DNA of 43,441 bases from NCBI GenBank assembly GCA_003427395.1, contig BFEA01000048.1, positions 486,617 to 530,057 on the forward strand, given 5' to 3'. This document shows positions 39,361-43,441 of this stretch, piece by piece. Under the pieces are notes generated by a model that saw only the letters and a list, made by a program, of their open reading frames with translations, had not been told where the DNA came from and made no database searches. The stretch comes from Chara braunii. Its lineage: Eukaryota > Streptophyta > Charophyceae > Charales > Characeae. Within the stretch, counting starts at the first letter, position 1; each line of letters opens with the position of its first letter. The translations under genes were made by a program, and so were the position numbers.

Positions 39361-41628
39361 TTGGAAGAATTGTTGACACGACTGGATCGACACCTCACCC
39401 TGCAGCAGCGAAAAAAGTTGGAGGAAGCACTGTCCAAGAACGAGATCTGGACAACACTCCTCCAAATGAAGGAAAAAAAAACACCCGGCATCGACGGTTT
39501 CCCCAAGGAATTTTGGGAAACCATGTGGGGGGATCAAAGCGCGGACTTATGGGAATACTATCAGGAAGTGTGGAATGTCGGGGACATGGGGGAAACAGTG
39601 GGGAAAGGTGTACTATCTCTGCTATACAAAAAAGGCGACAAAATGAATATCAGGAATTATAGACCTATTACATTACTCATTGTAGTATACAAAATGCTTT
39701 CAAAAGCGTTGGCGAACCGTATGGCGGCCATCCTCGAAGACGTCATACACCCAGCCCAGACAGGATTCATGGTCGGCAGGAACATACAGGAAAATATCCT
39801 ATTAGTAAACGAAGTGGTCCCACTGGCCCAACGAAATAGAGCGAACGCGGCCATCATATTCATTGATTTTGAAAAGGCCTATGACCACGTAGACTGGAAC
39901 TTCCTAGATAAATGCTTGGAAAAGATGAATTTTGGTCCCGTTTTTCGACGTCGGGTTAGGATCCTTCATCATAATGCCACCACCTGCGTACACGTCAATG
40001 GGACGATGGCACCCTCTTTTGAGCTTCATCGGTCGGTAAGACAAGGGGATCTCATCGCTCCTTATCTCTTTATAGTCATAATGGAAGCGCTCTCGACCAA
40101 TCTTAGACAGAATAAAGACCTCTCCCGCATTAAAATCACTAACATTCCAGAAGAGGCGGTACCAATATGCTCTATTTTTGCTGATGACCTCACCATAATG
40201 ATGGAAGCCACAGACCGGAACATGGAAGAAATTCAAAAGCTTATGAATCGGTTCTGTCGACTATCAGACATGACAGTAAACTGGGGGCAGAAGACCGTGG
40301 GCTGGTGGATGCATCACCAAGGAGGAAGGCCCCCTGAAAACCCAAGAATCACATGGCTTCCCCCAGACGACCCTCTAAGAATCTTGGGGGCTCTCATCAC
40401 AACAAAGGGAAAGTCGGCGACCAATGATGAATGGCTGGTAGGACCCGCAAACGCCAAACTCAAACTATGGAACAAAAAACACACGTCCATATTTGGGCGG
40501 GCCCTGGTCATAAACAATGTGGTGCTAGCCACCCTCTGGTACAAATCCATCATATGGCCCATGAGTGAGGGGGGGTTTAGGTCATTAAAACAACAACTAG
40601 CAGCCTTCCTTTGGAGAGGAGATAGTAACAACCTCCACGCGATTAGTCGAGTGGCATGGGACTCAGTGATTCAGCCTAAAACCAGAGGAGGACTGGGAAT
40701 TGTGGATCCAGCCACACAATTCCAGGCCCTCACGTTTCACTGGCTCCAGCACATCATTCTTTCGCCATCCTCCCCCTGGCCCCCCCTAGCCCTGGCACAA
40801 ATTTTGGCCCTGGCCCCAGAAGCCCCGCTTGAGACCGACCCGTTGATCTGGTTGCAAGATAGGCACTGGAAGCTCCCAAGGAAATACAGAAACGGGGACC
40901 CGACGGACAAGCACTGGTTGCGCCTCATACACACATGGAGGAAGCTCCCGCCACCTGACCGTCTGACTCCGGATAGATGGGAAGAAATCTTCAGACAGCC
41001 GTTGTTCGGAAATCGTTTGATCACAGATCCCTTGGGCCGTGTAAGGTGCAACTCAGACGCCCCCTGGAAGGGCTGGGTGAAACACGGCGTTAGCAGAGTA
41101 GGGGACCTCTGGGACAAAGAGGCAAGGGGCTGGAAGAGTGCAGAAAGGATGCGGTCTTGGTTGCGATACTGCCATTTCACTGAATCAGCACTTAATGAAC
41201 TTATTGAGAGTTTCTCTCTCCAGTGGTACAGTACCCTTCGAAAAGGCCCTCACTTGAAGGAAGGAGACTGGGTAGGGCTACCTGGCCAGGATAAGGAAGT
41301 AGGGCGGGTGCATATTACCAATCAAACACAAGCCCTGATCGAGGTCTTCTTCCTCCAAAGGGATGGGGAGTTACAAGGAAGTCGGCAGCCTTTCATCTGG
41401 AAAGACAACATGAGCATGCCTCCAGAACCTCGCCTAGGTTCCGACAGAGCTCCCGCAATTGGTGGGTGGACTCCCCACAGAGTCTTGATGCGGACCTACG
41501 GGTTGCAATCCCGCCTGCCGCCTTCCCCTCGTAACCAACAGACTAGACTTAGACTTAGAAAGATAGAGAGAGAAAAGTGTGAGACTCTCAGAAGGGTGCC
41601 CTCAGACTCACAAGAGAGGGCCTTGTAA
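39361..41628 (+). pseudogene. LINE-D reverse transcriptase, long intact frame
   Basis: 755 open codons. RT blocks: TPGIDGFPKEFWETMW, NYRPITLLIVVYK, QTGFMVGRNIQENI, FIDFEKAYDHVDW (A), SVRQGDLIAPYLF (B; Leu where LINE-A has Pro), FADD (C), TRGGLGIVD and DRWEEIFRQPLFGN. This is the best-preserved RT in the window. Up to about 41390 it aligns with LINE-A and LINE-B; the last 80 codons do not, and zf-RVT is missing, so the 3' end was replaced or deleted. Confidence 0.9.
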
Positions 41629-43106
41629 TCTTCATGCGCCTGAGGGCCCCGCAATGACAGCCATATAGCAACCGCTTGGTAAACCTGAAGTCAACCCCCC
41701 GTCCTCACTCTCCTGACAAACCCCCACTTCGCAGCATTACTTCCCTTCTCAAAGCCCGAATGGCTGCTATCCAGCCTAGACTGCCGCACTCGCATGGCCT
41801 ACACTTGTCCTTTCACCTCAACGAAGTAGCGGCACACAACGAATTGTGCCGCAGCGCTCAGTGGAAGTACAGCAACGCAGCCGTAGCCCAGCGACTGCCA
41901 CCGCAACACAGCAACCTAGGTAGACCGCAGTGTTCACAGCAATGGACAAACAGAAAATACTGCAGCCTTACCGCTTGTTCCTCACTCCTTAGCCTTGGCT
42001 GTCCATCTCGTTGCCGTTTCCGACTCGCTGCCTCGTTTGCAATTCTGGCCAGCCGTGTCCGAACAGAACCCAATGTCAACTCTCCGTAGCATACACAGTG
42101 TGAGGCCCATCAGAGCACCGCAACCATGTGCTACAGCGGGACGCGAAAAAGCGGAGCAAGTGTATGGCTGTATACCAGCGACAGATCCTGGGTAACACCC
42201 AGCGAAGTACGGTAACCAGCGGGAGCTCACACGCAAGCAGACGAAACCCAGACAGCAGGACCGTGACAGAGGCACAGGCGGGGCAGTCCGCACACCCAAC
42301 ACCGAGCAAAGGCAATACACCTCCTACTTACACCATGAGTAACCCCGGCCGTTCATCAGTTTTTGCCACCCCTTCTCCCTTTCTTGTTGTTGTTCTGTCT
42401 CGCCCGCCATTCCATTCTTTATCTGCGAACGCCCCCGGTTGTTTCTCGGGCTAGGGCGACTCGCCTCCTTAGTACGCGGGGACCTCTATTAGGTGGGGTT
42501 TTCCAGGGCAGGGACCAGGACCGGGGAAGCCGCGATGAGCAAGATGAAGACCGCCGTTCGAAAGAGCAGTAGATGGCCTTGAATATAACTTCGAACTGCC
42601 TACACGCTACAGAATAGGAAAGTATCTCCTGCCAACCCGTGGGCAGATGCATCCTCGTTTCCGGTTTCCATCCGTGCGCAACTCTGAACTCTCGAACCTT
42701 GCATCCGCTGCTCCTTACAGACGTACTGCCAGGTAACTACGTCTGTCCGACACCTTCCCTTCTGCATAAGCAGCGCAGCCGAGCGAAATCAGGATGGATC
42801 TTCCCCGGAATTCGACTACATACCTGCCTAGTGAGTACCCACTCCTCAGCTCAAATCCATACTACGCGTACGGGCGGTGCGGCGGGNTTAACAGGTAAGT
42901 CTCCTCCTCGCTGCCTACATGCGACCTTCCTATAGCAGTTGCAGTTCAAAATCGAATGAATCTTCCGCAAAAATGCAGATGGATTCATTCCCAACTTTGA
43001 ATTGCCTTCCCTTACGTAGCCTATATCCCCCACAATGCTATAACTACCGCCTTGTTCCCAATTTCGGTCGTGCCATCATCATAGAACCCCCGAGTAGGAT
43101 CTCACC
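41629..43106. other. Gene-free stretch right of LINE-D
   Basis: About 1.5 kb of GC-moderate DNA. Open frames are short, overlap each other and show no domain. GACGTA/TACGTC near 42719-42742 is a minor inverted repeat. No element ends or microsatellites are evident. Confidence 0.5.
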
Positions 43107-43135
43107 CCGCCCGTTTTCCATCAAGGATCGGGCGG
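43107..43135. repeat. GC-rich hairpin, first of twin pair
   Basis: CCGCCCG/CGGGCGG, perfect 7 bp, 15-nt loop beginning TTTTCCATC. Confidence 0.65.
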
Positions 43136-43139
43136 TTTT

Positions 43140-43441
43140 TCTCGCTTTCTTTCTCCCACCTACACTCCCTTCCGCCATCTCCACACAACCATAACTACCA
43201 CTAACTCTCATCCTATTGATCTAACCCCCAAACTAACTCCACCATTCTACTCGCAGTGGTCGAAAACCCCAAGATCGAGCTTTGGTTCGCCCGTTTTTAT
43301 CGAGAAGCGGGCGAACTACTCATCTCCTATTCTCGACATCTCTTCCCCTGCCATAGCCTCCGCGCAGGCTTTTTCTTACTAACTTCTAATTTACTCAACT
43401 ACTCCCAAAACTAACGGCGCCATCAGAATCGCCCTGCCCAA
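43140..43441. repeat. Related flanking sequence of the twin hairpins
   Basis: Text after each hairpin is similar in pattern (pyrimidine-rich, GCCATC/GCCATA, then ACTAAC-rich), suggesting a tandem unit near 178 bp that continues past the right edge. Confidence 0.4.
43285..43316. repeat. GC-rich hairpin, second of twin pair
   Basis: GTTCGCCCG/CGGGCGAAC, perfect 9 bp, 14-nt loop beginning TTTTTATC. The outer pairs differ from the first hairpin yet still match each other. Confidence 0.65.

Larger units (their letters stand above)
37364..41628 (+). mobile_element. LINE-D, GC-rich LINE with internal deletion
   Basis: Plus-strand element with ORF1 (37364-about 39015), the end of the EN-RT linker (about 39030-39340) and a long RT frame to 41628. 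Endonuclease and the ORF1 tail, about 2.5-3 kb in LINE-B, are missing between ORF1 and the linker. The zf-RVT part and the 3' hairpin module are also absent, and no poly-A is seen. Base composition and codon use are markedly more GC-rich than in LINE-A or LINE-B. Confidence 0.88.

Overview
This window looks like repeat-rich nuclear DNA of a land plant or streptophyte alga. The evidence is a family of LINEs with apurinic-type endonuclease, reverse transcriptase (RT) and a plant-type zinc-binding (zf-RVT) C-terminus, a Ty3/gypsy LTR element, SINE-like and hAT-like insertions, and a short TTTAGGG-like stretch. A charophyte such as Chara is my best guess, at low to moderate confidence. I recognise no intact host gene, rRNA or functional tRNA. 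Almost every coding stretch is a decayed mobile-element protein.

Layout. 0.3-6.8 kb: LINE-A on the minus strand (ORF1 tail, endonuclease, RT, zf-RVT), ending at 0.3 kb in a structured 3' module and poly-A. 7.8-16.1 kb: a minus-strand Ty3/gypsy element with two LTRs of about 1.2 kb; its right LTR holds a 222-bp SINE with a 14-bp target duplication, and its gag holds a 375-bp hAT-like MITE with an 8-bp duplication. 16.1-19.8 kb: nested short elements, a tRNA-like SINE head, CA microsatellites and a higher-order tandem repeat. 19.9-20.7 kb: plus-strand LINE ORF1 fragment (LINE-E). 21.0-29.8 kb: near full-length minus-strand LINE-B, with ORF1, CCHC knuckle, endonuclease, RT, zf-RVT and 3' module. 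30.1-31.8 kb: degenerate satellite. 31.8-33.1 kb: 5'-truncated LINE-C with a tripled 3' hairpin. 33.2-36.1 kb: non-coding, hairpin-rich DNA with two families of tandem hairpins. 37.4-41.6 kb: plus-strand GC-rich LINE-D, with a long intact RT frame but its endonuclease deleted. 41.6-43.4 kb: no recognised gene, with twin GC-rich hairpins near the right edge.

Two observations stand out. First, 33.25-33.94 kb holds eight 33-37 nt hairpins with a conserved 23-nt core and outer stems that change sequence but stay paired, and 34.24-35.00 kb holds seven copies of a different two-stem 45-nt hairpin on a roughly 123-bp period. I cannot assign either to a known RNA or transposon family. Second, the 3' ends of three LINEs and several short SINE-like insertions share a hairpin module whose stems covary. 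This suggests a LINE/SINE partnership built on 3'-end recognition of RNA structure. All coordinates and pair counts were made by eye.
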